Shown: one piece after another, positions 51,828 to 60,792 of the stretch | Layout of the letters: each line of letters begins with the position of its first letter | Position numbering within the stretch: the first letter of the stretch is position 1 | NCBI GenBank assembly: GCA_017405525.1 | Contig: JAFRAH010000022.1 | Span: 1-64,000, forward strand | Reading direction: 5' to 3' | From: Synergistaceae bacterium | GTDB lineage: Bacteria; Synergistota; Synergistia; Synergistales; Aminobacteriaceae | DNA: 64,000 bases | Notes under the pieces: generated by a model | What the model was told of the DNA's origin: nothing | The model's input: only the letters and a program-made list of their open reading frames with translations | Databases searched by the model: none | Position numbers and translations under genes: made by a program

Positions 51828-53454
51828 CGCTGCAACTCTGGGCAGAGACCCGGCATTGTCGGAGGCACTGGAATACATACATGAACAGCTCGCGGCAATG
51901 AAGCTGAAGACGAAGGAGGCAATCCGGGCGGAATTGATGTGCGAGGAGTCGCTGGTGAGCCTCATGGACAACGCTGACTTTTCCAGGACGGGGCATTTCA
52001 CGGTGAACGTCAGGAAAGTTTTCGGCACTGTTACTGTCGAGCTGTCTGTTCCTGGGAGGGAGTTCGAGTTTTCGGGGGGGACTGGGATTCAGACGCTGGA
52101 GGATGACGAGGAGCTTCAGGAATCCTACGAGGCAATACGGAGCATAGTCCTCCGCTCATTCTCAGGCAGCATAAGGTACAGGAACTCCGGGAATCTCAAC
52201 ACGGTGCGTATAAAGGCGGTTCGTTCGAGTTACGCCGGGCTGTACCAGACACTTGCGGCATTGTTCCTCGCTGTGGTGTCAGGTGTAATGCTGAGGAATT
52301 TTGCCACCGCTGAGGCCTGCGCTTCCGTCAGCGATAACATCCTCGACCCTGTACGCACGGTGTTCCTCAACGGCCTGAAGATGTGCGCTGTACCGATAGT
52401 GTTCTTCTCGGTCGTGTCATGCATCGCGGACATGGGCGGACTCTCAGGGATGAAGCGGTCAGGAGGAAGGCTCTTCAGGTATTTTGCGGCGGGCATGGTG
52501 CTTAGTCTTGCGCTGGGTTTGTGCCTCATGTACATATTCAGGCCGGGTGAAGGAGTGTATCTTGTCGCAACTTCTTCTGAGACTGTGCAGACTCAATCGC
52601 TGTCGTTCGTCGGAATGCTGGTGAACCTGGTAGCAGGAAACGTAATCAGGCCGTTCCTTGACGGGGACATGCTGCAGATCATGGTGCTTGCGTTCTTCGT
52701 GGGGCTGTCAATCTCCCTGACTGACGCGAAAATCCTCCGCAAGGTCTCCAGCGAGCTAAACATGACGTTCATGAAGATCACGGAAATTTTCCTGTACCTT
52801 ACGCCGCTTGTGATGTTCTGCTCGGCGGCCTCGATGATTATCACGGCAGGAGCTGGGACTCTCGTATCGGCGGCAGGGATAACATTAACGCAGATATTCG
52901 GTCATGCGGTGATACTCGTGATTGTCTGTGTGGCCGTGAAATTCCGGGCAGGGCTGAATCCCCTCACGATGCTGCGGAAATCTGCCCCAATGCTCGCAAC
53001 AGCCTTCAGCACATGCTCAAGCATAGCCGCTATACCTGACAGCATGAAGTGTTCCGACGCGATGGGAATACCGCCCTCCCTTTACTCGTTCTCAGTCCCT
53101 GTAGGCGTGTCAGTCAGCAAGATAACTACCCCGCTGTATTACGTGGTTATGGTGCTGTCAGCGGCAAACCTTTACGGCGTGGACATAACTCCGTCAGCAA
53201 TCGTTCAGCTCTCAGTAACAATCTTGCTCCTGACAGTTACGACTCCTTCAATGCCGGGCGCGGGGTTAATCTCGCTGTCAGTTCTTCTTGCGCAGTCGGG
53301 ATGCCCTCTTGAGTTTGTGGGAATAGCTGTGAGCATTGAGATGATGATAGATTTCACGGGGACAATGACCATATGCCAGGCGAATTTGGCCTGCACAATT
53401 CTTGCGGCGGCGGATGACGGCATTCTTGACCGCCGGAAATACAACAGTCAGTAA
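51808..53454 (+). CDS. Anti-sigma-like ATPase domain fused to a dicarboxylate/amino-acid symporter
   Basis: A 548-residue fusion. Residues about 15-137 resemble the HATPase_c_2 fold of anti-sigma factors: CEESLVSLMDNADF is the helix of the N-box, HFTVNVRKVFGTVTVELSVPGREFEF the strands that follow, and SIRYRNSGNLNTVRI a terminal strand. From about 143 to 548 there is a DAACS symporter (GltP type): LDGDMLQIMVLAFFVGL, KITEIFLYLTPLVMF, STCSSIAAIPDSMKCSDAMGI and SMPGAGLISLSVLL. The usual NMDGT coupling loop is VSKITTP, and the substrate arginine position in the last helix reads Gly. It overlaps the lpxI end by 20 bases. Confidence 0.7.
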   Translation: MMRKKFDAATLGRDPALSEALEYIHEQLAAMKLKTKEAIRAELMCEESLVSLMDNADFSRTGHFTVNVRKVFGTVTVELSVPGREFEFSGGTGIQTLEDDEELQESYEAIRSIVLRSFSGSIRYRNSGNLNTVRIKAVRSSYAGLYQTLAALFLAVVSGVMLRNFATAEACASVSDNILDPVRTVFLNGLKMCAVPIVFFSVVSCIADMGGLSGMKRSGGRLFRYFAAGMVLSLALGLCLMYIFRPGEGVYLVATSSETVQTQSLSFVGMLVNLVAGNVIRPFLDGDMLQIMVLAFFVGLSISLTDAKILRKVSSELNMTFMKITEIFLYLTPLVMFCSAASMIITAGAGTLVSAAGITLTQIFGHAVILVIVCVAVKFRAGLNPLTMLRKSAPMLATAFSTCSSIAAIPDSMKCSDAMGIPPSLYSFSVPVGVSVSKITTPLYYVVMVLSAANLYGVDITPSAIVQLSVTILLLTVTTPSMPGAGLISLSVLLAQSGCPLEFVGIAVSIEMMIDFTGTMTICQANLACTILAAADDGILDRRKYNSQ

Positions 53455-53473
53455 GGAGGCAAAAGGAAGCAAC

Positions 53474-55120
53474 ATGAACAAGAAATTTACGGTCAACGAT
53501 AACAACAAAGAGGAAGCATTATCCGGCGCGCTCGTGTTCATACATGAGAGCTTGGAGGCAATGAAGCACAGCAAAAAGGACGCTAACTATGCTGAACTCA
53601 TGTGCGAGGAAGCATTAGTGAACCTGATGAATCACGCGGACTTCACCAGGCGTAACACATTCAGCGTGAACGTTAGGAGGAGCTTCGGCGATGTGGTGAT
53701 GGATTTTGCCGTTCCTGGTGCTGAGTTCGACTTCGCCGGGGATTTGGGGAGCTTTGAGGGTGATGATGATATTTCCCCAGAGGCTGAAGCGTCAATACGG
53801 AGCCTGTTGCTGCGCTCGTTCGGCAACAGGATAACCTACCGTAACACAAGAGGCTGGAACATAGCGAAAGTACGTGCTTTCCGTTCGTCATACTCGATGC
53901 TGTGGAAGACGCTAACGGCACTGATTCTCGCGGTGATTTCGGGACTTCTTGCGTGTGAGTTTGCTCCAGAGTCTGCGTACATGGCCGTCAACGATAACTT
54001 CCTTGTACTTGTGAGAGACATATTCATGAACGGCCTGAAGATGTGCTCAGTCCCGATAGTGTTCTTGTCCCTCGTGTCATGTCTTGGTGATGCCGGGGGA
54101 TTGGGCGGCATGAAGTCATCGGGGAGCAAAATGCTGAAGTACTCAGTGATGATTCAGGTTATCGTTACGGTGATGGCGTTTGCCCTGATTTGGCTGTTGG
54201 GGACTGGGACGGGCATAAATGTTACGGAAGATGCGGGCGTTGCGGTACAGTCTCAGGGAGCATCATTCTCTTTCAGGGCAATACTAGCCGGACTCATGCC
54301 TGCAAACTTTGTCAGGCCGTTCCTTGACGGGGACATGATACAGCTTCTTGTGCTTGCGGTGCTTATGGGTGTTGCTGTGGGAATGTCGGGGGTGAAGTCG
54401 GCAAAAATATTATTCAGCGACCTCAACTCGATATTCATGAAGGTAACGGAGATTCTGCTTCACATGATCCCGCTGGTTGTATTCTGCTCAATAGCCTCAC
54501 TGATAATCACGACAGGAGCGGAGACTATGATGACTCTTGCCGGGATACTAGGTGCGCTGGTTCTGGGGTACATGCTGATGCTGGCGGTTTATGGAGTCCT
54601 TGTGCAGTTAATCGGCGGGCTTAACCCCGTAACATTCTTCAGGAAGTGCCTGCCTGTGATAACGACAGCCTTCACCACATGCTCAGGGGTTGCGACATTG
54701 CCGGAGAACCTGAAGTGCGCAAAGGCTCTCGGAATCTCGCAGAAGGTATACTCAATCGCGCTTCCTCTGGGAGTATCACTGATAAAGCCGGCTGGAGTGT
54801 TTTACGGGGCAGCAATGGTGATGATTTCCGCGAACATTTACGGGATGAGCCTGACAATCTCGAAAATTTTGATACTGGGAGTGTCGGTAATAATCCTTAG
54901 CAGCATAATTCCGAGCATACCAGGCGGATCAGTTATAGTAATTTCCGCGTTACTGTCTCAGGCTGGGCTGCCTATGGGCATTATTGGGCTTGCGATAAGC
55001 ATTGAGGCAGTGCAGGACATGTTCAACACTGTAGCTACAAGCATGGGGAGCATGACGAGCGTACTTCTTGCGGCGAAGGAGCAGAAGATGATTGACCTCG
55101 ACGAGTACAACCGGCCATGA
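53474..55120 (+). CDS. Second ATPase-symporter fusion, tandem paralogue
   Basis: Also 548 residues with the same layout as the gene before. The N-box copy CEEALVNLMNHADF (about 44-57) is a closer match to active anti-sigma kinases (EEALxNxxNHA). The glycine-box aspartate is not kept: FAVPGAEFDF. The symporter half has LDGDMIQLLVLAVLMGV, TCSGVATLPENLKCAKALGI, SIPGGSVIVISALLSQAG, and a last helix SIEAVQDMFNT where the substrate arginine is Asn. The NMDGT loop reads LIKPAGV. Start ATG 53474 by AAAGGAAG; the longer frame begins inside the first copy. It ends in ATGA with lpxB. Confidence 0.7.
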   Translation: MNKKFTVNDNNKEEALSGALVFIHESLEAMKHSKKDANYAELMCEEALVNLMNHADFTRRNTFSVNVRRSFGDVVMDFAVPGAEFDFAGDLGSFEGDDDISPEAEASIRSLLLRSFGNRITYRNTRGWNIAKVRAFRSSYSMLWKTLTALILAVISGLLACEFAPESAYMAVNDNFLVLVRDIFMNGLKMCSVPIVFLSLVSCLGDAGGLGGMKSSGSKMLKYSVMIQVIVTVMAFALIWLLGTGTGINVTEDAGVAVQSQGASFSFRAILAGLMPANFVRPFLDGDMIQLLVLAVLMGVAVGMSGVKSAKILFSDLNSIFMKVTEILLHMIPLVVFCSIASLIITTGAETMMTLAGILGALVLGYMLMLAVYGVLVQLIGGLNPVTFFRKCLPVITTAFTTCSGVATLPENLKCAKALGISQKVYSIALPLGVSLIKPAGVFYGAAMVMISANIYGMSLTISKILILGVSVIILSSIIPSIPGGSVIVISALLSQAGLPMGIIGLAISIEAVQDMFNTVATSMGSMTSVLLAAKEQKMIDLDEYNRP

Positions 55121-56235
55121 AGAATATTTTTGTGTCATGTGGCGAGGTAAGCGGCGACATTTACGCGGGCCTCTTGATCCGTGAACTCCTGAAGCTCAAT
55201 CCCTCCCTTGAAGTCTGGGGAATGCTCGGCAGTGAAGGCGAGTCATCAGGAGGGCGTGCAGTCTGGAGCTACGAGGAGTTGAAGCTGATGGGAATCCTCG
55301 AAATAATCCCGGCAATCCCGCGTCTTCTCAGGCTCAAGGCTAGTATTACCCGCGAGGTCGTGAGGGCTGACCCTGATGCTGTGGTGCTCATTGACTGCCC
55401 TGACTTCCACCTTATGCTTGCCCGTTCACTCAGGAAGTCAGGCTACAAGGGGCGGATAATCTCACTCATTCCCCCGACAGTGTGGGCATGGCGTGCCGGA
55501 AGGGTCAAGAATCTTAAGCGCGACTTTGACCTTTGCCTGCCGCTTTTCTCGTTTGAACACAAGTTCCTGCTTGAACATGGCGTAAATTCCCTGTGGAAGT
55601 CCCACCCGTTAGTGCATGACCTAGAGGGCGTGAAGGTCTCTGAGTCATTCCGTGAACGTTTCGGCGGTGAGAGAGTGATTGCGCTCATGCCGGGCAGTAG
55701 ACGCTACGATATACGCTTCCACCTCGATATACTGCTTGGGACTGCGGGACTCCTCCGGGCTGAAGGCTACATGCCTGTGTTCTCGGTTGCGCAGGGACTG
55801 ACGGGCAGCCTTGCGGATGAACTCAGGGAACGTGTCAGGGCTTCCGGGTTCGAGTTCTGGGAGGGCAGCGGCCGCGAACTCATGGCGGGGTCTCTTGCGG
55901 TTGCGGGAGTGTCTGGGACGGTTGCGGTTGAGGCCATGCTTCTTGGGCGGTTCATGGTCGTGATCTACAACATGAAGAGGATAACTCACGCGATACTGAA
56001 ACGCCTTGTCCACGTCAGGAATATCTCAATCCCCAACATGCTCACAGGCAGGCAGGTATATCCTGAGCTTCTCTGTGATGATGCCACGCCTGAGAGAATC
56101 ACGCAGGAACTTCAACGCTACCTTGATGATGTGAACGTGAAGAATGAGACCGATACCCTCCTCCAGAATGCGCGCGCCTCAATGGGAACGGTTAATGCCG
56201 CAGAATTTTGGGCCGGGTGTATAATCACACAATAA
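55117..56235 (+). CDS. lpxB: Lipid-A-disaccharide synthase
   Basis: Joins lipid X with UDP-diacylglucosamine to form the lipid A backbone. The 372-residue GT19 enzyme has CGEVSGDIYAGLLIREL (about 8-24), ELKLMGILEIIPAIPRLLRL, VVLIDCPDFHLMLA (about 89-102), PTVWAWRAGRVK and the C-terminal LMPGSRRYDI and VSGTVAVEAMLLG blocks. Its ATG overlaps the second fusion's stop by four bases, so the three genes are translationally linked. The last enzyme of the operon. Confidence 0.95.
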   Translation: MKNIFVSCGEVSGDIYAGLLIRELLKLNPSLEVWGMLGSEGESSGGRAVWSYEELKLMGILEIIPAIPRLLRLKASITREVVRADPDAVVLIDCPDFHLMLARSLRKSGYKGRIISLIPPTVWAWRAGRVKNLKRDFDLCLPLFSFEHKFLLEHGVNSLWKSHPLVHDLEGVKVSESFRERFGGERVIALMPGSRRYDIRFHLDILLGTAGLLRAEGYMPVFSVAQGLTGSLADELRERVRASGFEFWEGSGRELMAGSLAVAGVSGTVAVEAMLLGRFMVVIYNMKRITHAILKRLVHVRNISIPNMLTGRQVYPELLCDDATPERITQELQRYLDDVNVKNETDTLLQNARASMGTVNAAEFWAGCIITQ

Positions 56236-56249
56236 TTCCCGAAAGGAGC

Positions 56250-56278
56250 TTGACACTAAATTGATGGCCATGTATAAT
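56250..56278 (+). promoter_or_regulatory. Consensus sigma-70 promoter of the O-acetylation pair
   Basis: TTGACA (56250-56255) and TATAAT (56273-56278) are separated by 17 bases, a full consensus match. It starts a leader of about 80 bases before the MBOAT gene. Confidence 0.9.
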
Positions 56279-56365
56279 CGCACATCGCACATCGCCTTGA
56301 TTATTCCCTTTTAGCACCTAACACAACAACTCAACACATTAACACCCAAAACGGGAGGGCATAAG

Positions 56366-57691
56366 ATGGTCTTCTCGTCAGGAGTGTTTATGTTTCTCTT
56401 CCTTCCCCTCCTCCTCATTATCTACTACTCAGCAAATAGCCGGAAAGTCCGCAACTACATTCTTCTTGCCGCAAGCCTCATGTTCTACGCGTGGGGTGAG
56501 CCTGTCTTTGTGTTCATCATGCTGGCTTCAGTCTTCGTGAACTGGTCTCTATCTCTGGCCATGCACAAATCACCCCGTCCCAAATTATGGCTCATTCTCG
56601 CAGTCAGCCTTGATGTCTTTCTTCTGGGAGTGTTCAAGTATGCCGGGTTCATCACGGAAAATCTGGGGTTTGAGCGCGTCAACATTGCCCTTCCGATCGG
56701 AATATCATTTTTCACGTTCCAGACGATGAGTTACGTCTTTGATGTCTACTACGGAAATTCTGAGCCCCAAAGAAACCCGCTTTATGCCGCGCTGTATATC
56801 TCGTTCTTCCCGCAGCTCATAGCCGGTCCGATAGTCCGCTACAACCAGATAGAGAGTGAGATTACCGGGAGGGTTGAGAGCCTTGACCTGTTCAGTGAGG
56901 GAGTGAGACGGTTCATTTATGGCTTGGGAAAAAAGGTACTCCTCGCTAACTTCATGGCTCAGGTTGCGGATAACGTCTTCGGCTATATCGTGAACCCTTC
57001 AGTGATGATGTCATGGCTTGGTGCTGTGGCCTATACCTTCCAGATATATTTTGACTTCTCAGGTTATAGCGATATGGCTATAGGCTTGGGTCTTATGTTC
57101 GGATTTCACTTCGAGGAAAATTTCAGTTACCCCTACATGTCTTCAAGCATCACGGAATTTTGGAGGAGGTGGCATATCTCATTGTCTGCATGGTTTAGGG
57201 ATTACGTCTATATCCCAATGGGAGGCAGCAGGGTATCACGTTCAAGATGGCTGGTGAATATCTTTACGGTCTGGCTCTTGACTGGTATATGGCACGGGGC
57301 TAACTGGACGTTCATTCTCTGGGGGATGATCTACTTCGTCCTTCTTGTGCTCGAACGCATGACCGGGAGAAAGCCGGGGCATTTCCTGACGATGCTGGCG
57401 GTGATATTGGCGTGGGTGATATTCAGGTCTGAGACAGTAACGGAAGGGCTGGGCTATATTGCCTCAATGTTCGGGCTGAAGGGCAATGCTTTTTGGGACG
57501 GAGGGTTCATGTTTTACCTCAATGGGACATGGCCGGTAATGCTTTGTGCGTTCATTGGGATTTTCCCGGCGGTGAAGGTGCTGAAACGTTATTCGTGGCT
57601 TGAGGCAGTTTTTCTGTGTGGTGTTCTGATTGTCTCGGCATGTGAATTAGTCAGTTCAAGCTACAACCCATTCATATATTTCAATTTCTGA
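56366..57691 (+). CDS. MBOAT O-acyltransferase (AlgI/PatA-like)
   Basis: A 441-residue membrane-bound O-acyltransferase with about ten hydrophobic segments. The catalytic histidine is in GIWHGANWTFILWGMIYFVLLVLE (about 310-333), and the conserved YFDFSGYSDMAIGLG and FWRRWHISLSAWFRDYVYIPMGGSR (about 267-291) blocks are typical of AlgI. It moves acetyl groups across the membrane for surface polysaccharide or peptidoglycan. GGGAGGG precedes the ATG. The DHHW partner follows at 15 bases. Confidence 0.92.
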   Translation: MVFSSGVFMFLFLPLLLIIYYSANSRKVRNYILLAASLMFYAWGEPVFVFIMLASVFVNWSLSLAMHKSPRPKLWLILAVSLDVFLLGVFKYAGFITENLGFERVNIALPIGISFFTFQTMSYVFDVYYGNSEPQRNPLYAALYISFFPQLIAGPIVRYNQIESEITGRVESLDLFSEGVRRFIYGLGKKVLLANFMAQVADNVFGYIVNPSVMMSWLGAVAYTFQIYFDFSGYSDMAIGLGLMFGFHFEENFSYPYMSSSITEFWRRWHISLSAWFRDYVYIPMGGSRVSRSRWLVNIFTVWLLTGIWHGANWTFILWGMIYFVLLVLERMTGRKPGHFLTMLAVILAWVIFRSETVTEGLGYIASMFGLKGNAFWDGGFMFYLNGTWPVMLCAFIGIFPAVKVLKRYSWLEAVFLCGVLIVSACELVSSSYNPFIYFNF

Positions 57692-57706
57692 TGAGGTGAT
57701 GAGAGC

Positions 57707-58972
57707 ATGGACAAGCCCGGAAAATTCACTGCATTATTTTTTCTCGTTGTGGTAATGTCGTTCATGTTCCTGGTCGCTGCCAGCGTTGCAGTAAAACAAC
57801 TGAACAAGGTAGCAAACCCTGAGACTACCAATAAGCCTGTTCCTGTTGACTGGGAGGAGTTTTACCCGTTCGGCGACGGAAAGGTACACACACCCCCTCC
57901 CAAAAATGAAACCATGAGTGAATACGTGAAACGAAAGCTCGAAGAATACACCTCGGAATATCTCATAGCCCGGCAAAAATTCGTTGAGGCCGCCAAGAAA
58001 TACGAGGAGCTTGCGGGCTGGAACATGGCCTCAGTCTACAGCTACAACCCTGTGATAAAGCTGCAAGATGGATTCTTGTCGGGTATAGTCGAGAGCCGGG
58101 ACGTTTCAGGGAATGCTGAGGCATTGAGGGACTTCAACGAGTTCTGCAGGAAAAATGGGGCTGAGCTGGTATACCTCAACTTTCCGGCCAAGATATGCAG
58201 GTCTCAGGACAACGGTATATCCGGGACGATAGACTACACTAACCAGAATGCTGACAGGCTTTTGTCCCGTCTCGGTGAACTGGGCGTGAAGTATTACGAC
58301 TTCCGGGAGCTCCTCCACAATGACGGGAGGGATCATCACGGGGCATTCTTCAGGACAGACCACCACTGGAGACCTGAGTCTGGGCTGTGGGCGGCGGGGC
58401 ATATACTGCGTATCTTGAGGGATGATTACGGCTGGCAAGTCAGCCCCGGAATACTTGACCCTGGAAATTTCGAGTACGTCATCTATCCTGAGTGGTTCTT
58501 GGGCTCTCAGGGAAAGAAGCTCACACTATCACGAACTGAGCCTGACGACTTCATGATGATATATCCCAAGTTCAAGGTGAGCTTGGACTGCAGAATACCG
58601 AATGAAGGTGTTGACACTGCGGGAAATTTCAGCGTCATCTACAACTTTAAGGCCGTTGAGGAAAAAGACTACTACACTAAGAGCCCGTATCATGCTTACG
58701 TTTATGGGGATCAGGCACTAATTGAGATAACGAACATTCAAGCGGGCAACAAAAAACGCATCCTCCTCATTCATGATTCATTCTCTGATGTGGTAATACC
58801 CTTCCTGTCTTTGGGGATAGGCCACACCTGCGCAATAGACCTCCGGCAGTTCATGGGGAGCGTTGAGGGCATCATTAAGTCAGAGAGACCTGATGTTGTG
58901 GTAGTCGCCTACAACTCTTCGATACCGGGACGCATGGACGGCCTGAACAGGAAGTTCTATGATTTCCGTTAG
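57707..58972 (+). CDS. DHHW/SGNH-type O-acetyltransferase partner (AlgX/AlgJ-like)
   Basis: A 421-residue protein with an N-terminal signal anchor (about 9-30) and a periplasmic domain. The family motif DHHW is at about 218-221, within RTDHHWRPESGLWAAG. The serine-histidine site is in ILLIHDSFSDVVIPFLSLGIGHTCAIDLRQF (about 350-380). Such proteins receive acetyl groups from an MBOAT partner and modify polysaccharide. Strongly coupled to the preceding gene by position. The acceptor is unknown, but lipid A or capsular sugars are candidates. Confidence 0.85.
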   Translation: MDKPGKFTALFFLVVVMSFMFLVAASVAVKQLNKVANPETTNKPVPVDWEEFYPFGDGKVHTPPPKNETMSEYVKRKLEEYTSEYLIARQKFVEAAKKYEELAGWNMASVYSYNPVIKLQDGFLSGIVESRDVSGNAEALRDFNEFCRKNGAELVYLNFPAKICRSQDNGISGTIDYTNQNADRLLSRLGELGVKYYDFRELLHNDGRDHHGAFFRTDHHWRPESGLWAAGHILRILRDDYGWQVSPGILDPGNFEYVIYPEWFLGSQGKKLTLSRTEPDDFMMIYPKFKVSLDCRIPNEGVDTAGNFSVIYNFKAVEEKDYYTKSPYHAYVYGDQALIEITNIQAGNKKRILLIHDSFSDVVIPFLSLGIGHTCAIDLRQFMGSVEGIIKSERPDVVVVAYNSSIPGRMDGLNRKFYDFR

Positions 58973-59017
58973 GTGTAGAATTACGGCGAGATACTCACAA
59001 CAGGAGGACAAATCACA

Positions 59018-59851
59018 ATGAAGTTCACGAAAATGCACGGCTGCGGAAATGATTACGTCTACGTCAACTGCTTCGAGGAAAAAGTCAATGACCCCGCCAA
59101 TCTCTCAATCAAGATCTCAGACCGCCACAAAGGAATAGGTGCTGACGGCCTCATCCTGATACTCCCGACCCCAAAAGCTGATGCGTTCATGCAGCTCTAC
59201 AATGCTGACGGTTCATCTGACACAATGTGCGGGAATGGCATCCGCTGTGTGGCGAAATACGTCTATGAGCATGGCCTTGTCCCTCCCGAAAAGACGACAC
59301 TCACTATTGATACGCCCGTAGGAATGAGGACGCTCTACCTGACTCTTGACGGTGTGGGCAAGGTCTCACTAGTCCGCGTGAACATGGGCAAGGGTACTGC
59401 AACAACCCCAATCCCTGATGATATTACTGTTCACGGAATGGCCTTGAAGTTCATCGGTATCAACGTCGGCAATGATCACGCAGTCTACTTCACTGAGGAC
59501 AACCCAATAATCCGGGACATTCATTCATGGCCTGACTCGAAATTTGCGGCTGAGGGTGATTACTTCGAGAAGCACGAGAGATTCCCCAAACGCATAAACA
59601 GCGAGTTCATAGACATAATATCGCGCAACGAGATAAACATGCGGGTATATGAGCGTGGATCAGGCGAGACGATGGCCTGCGGAACTGGGACAACTGCGAG
59701 TGTCTTTGCGGGTGTAGTGTCGGGAAAACTTGACCGTGATGTGCTCGTTCATCTTCGTGGCGGCGACCTGAGGATACACGTTGACGATGACAATACCTGC
59801 TGGATGACCGGCCCGGCTGTCGAGGTCTTCAACGGGGAATACACGGAGTGA
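59018..59851 (+). CDS. dapF: Diaminopimelate epimerase
   Basis: Converts LL- to meso-diaminopimelate for lysine and peptidoglycan. The 277-residue protein opens MKFTKMHGCGNDYVYVN. The first catalytic cysteine is in SDTMCGNGIRCVAKYVYEHG (about 66-85), the second in GETMACGTGTTASVFAG (about 214-230). Start by CAGGAGG. The GTG of the next gene overlaps its stop. Confidence 0.96.
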   Translation: MKFTKMHGCGNDYVYVNCFEEKVNDPANLSIKISDRHKGIGADGLILILPTPKADAFMQLYNADGSSDTMCGNGIRCVAKYVYEHGLVPPEKTTLTIDTPVGMRTLYLTLDGVGKVSLVRVNMGKGTATTPIPDDITVHGMALKFIGINVGNDHAVYFTEDNPIIRDIHSWPDSKFAAEGDYFEKHERFPKRINSEFIDIISRNEINMRVYERGSGETMACGTGTTASVFAGVVSGKLDRDVLVHLRGGDLRIHVDDDNTCWMTGPAVEVFNGEYTE

Positions 59852-60708
59852 GGATAGAGGAAGTCCTGGCGAAAACGATACTCACCAAGTCAAACCTTCC
59901 TGTCTCGGACTACTCGGCTAATCCGTATATAGGCTGTGAACATGCCTGCAAGTACTGTTACGCGTCATTCATGAGGAGGTTCACCAACCACCCGGAAGAA
60001 TGGGGCGGGTTTGTGGACGTTAAGACATGGCCGGAGCTCAAGCACCCGGAAAAGTATTCAGGCTGTGAGGTGTTCCTGAGCTCGGTTACTGACCCCTACC
60101 AGCCGCTTGAGTCTCGATACTGCCGGACGAGGAGGCTGCTTCAGGAATTGCAGGGTCATGATGTGAGGCTCAGCATTGCCACAAAATCAGATCTTGTGTT
60201 GCGGGATATTGACCTGATAGGGACGTTCAGGAATGCGCGGGTATCGTGGAGCATCAACACTCTGGATGAAGGCTTCCGTGAAGAGATGGACAGGGCTGTG
60301 AGCATTGAGCGGAGGTTTGCGGCCATGAAGGAGTTTCACGACGCGGGAATACGGACAACGTGCTTCATCTCGCCGATATTTCCGGGGATTACTGACGTTG
60401 CGGCGATAATCGGGCGGGCAAAGAACATCTGCAATCTCGTATGGCTGGAGAACCTGAACCTTCGGGGGAACTTCAAGGGAGCAATAATGTCATGGATTCA
60501 CGAGAGACACCCGGAACTTGAGGGGCTCTACCACAACATATATACACGCCGGGATTTGTCGTACTGGTATGAGCTTGATGAGCAGGTGAGGAATTTCTGC
60601 CGTAGCAATAACCTTCCCTATGTCCGCAATGACGACAGAATGAGCCGGGATTTTGACGCGCCGCCTGTTGTGGTAAATTACTTCTTCCACGAAGAAATCA
60701 CGAGATAA
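59848..60708 (+). CDS. Radical SAM protein, SPL-like family
   Basis: A 286-residue radical SAM enzyme. The cluster motif CEHACKYC (Cys 30, 34, 37) is followed by YASFMRRF, and VFLSSVTDPYQPLE and LSIATKSDLVLRDIDL fit the SplB/Rv2578c-like group. No UV-damage context is seen, so repair of spore photoproduct should not be assumed. It begins with GTG inside the dapF stop (GTGA), so the two are coupled. Proteins of this group are often next to genes of unrelated function. Confidence 0.8.
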   Translation: MRIEEVLAKTILTKSNLPVSDYSANPYIGCEHACKYCYASFMRRFTNHPEEWGGFVDVKTWPELKHPEKYSGCEVFLSSVTDPYQPLESRYCRTRRLLQELQGHDVRLSIATKSDLVLRDIDLIGTFRNARVSWSINTLDEGFREEMDRAVSIERRFAAMKEFHDAGIRTTCFISPIFPGITDVAAIIGRAKNICNLVWLENLNLRGNFKGAIMSWIHERHPELEGLYHNIYTRRDLSYWYELDEQVRNFCRSNNLPYVRNDDRMSRDFDAPPVVVNYFFHEEITR

Positions 60709-60724
60709 CACGCTGACGAGACAA

Positions 60725-60756
60725 CAAAAAGCCTCCCTATTTATGGCAGGAAGGCT
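60725..60756 (-). terminator. Terminator of gdhA
   Basis: On the minus strand AGCCTTCC and GGGAGGCT pair around TGCCATAAATA, with TTTTTG after. Confidence 0.75.
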
Positions 60757-60792
60757 CTTGCGTGTAAAAATATCTTTGTTGTGTGCTTGTGT

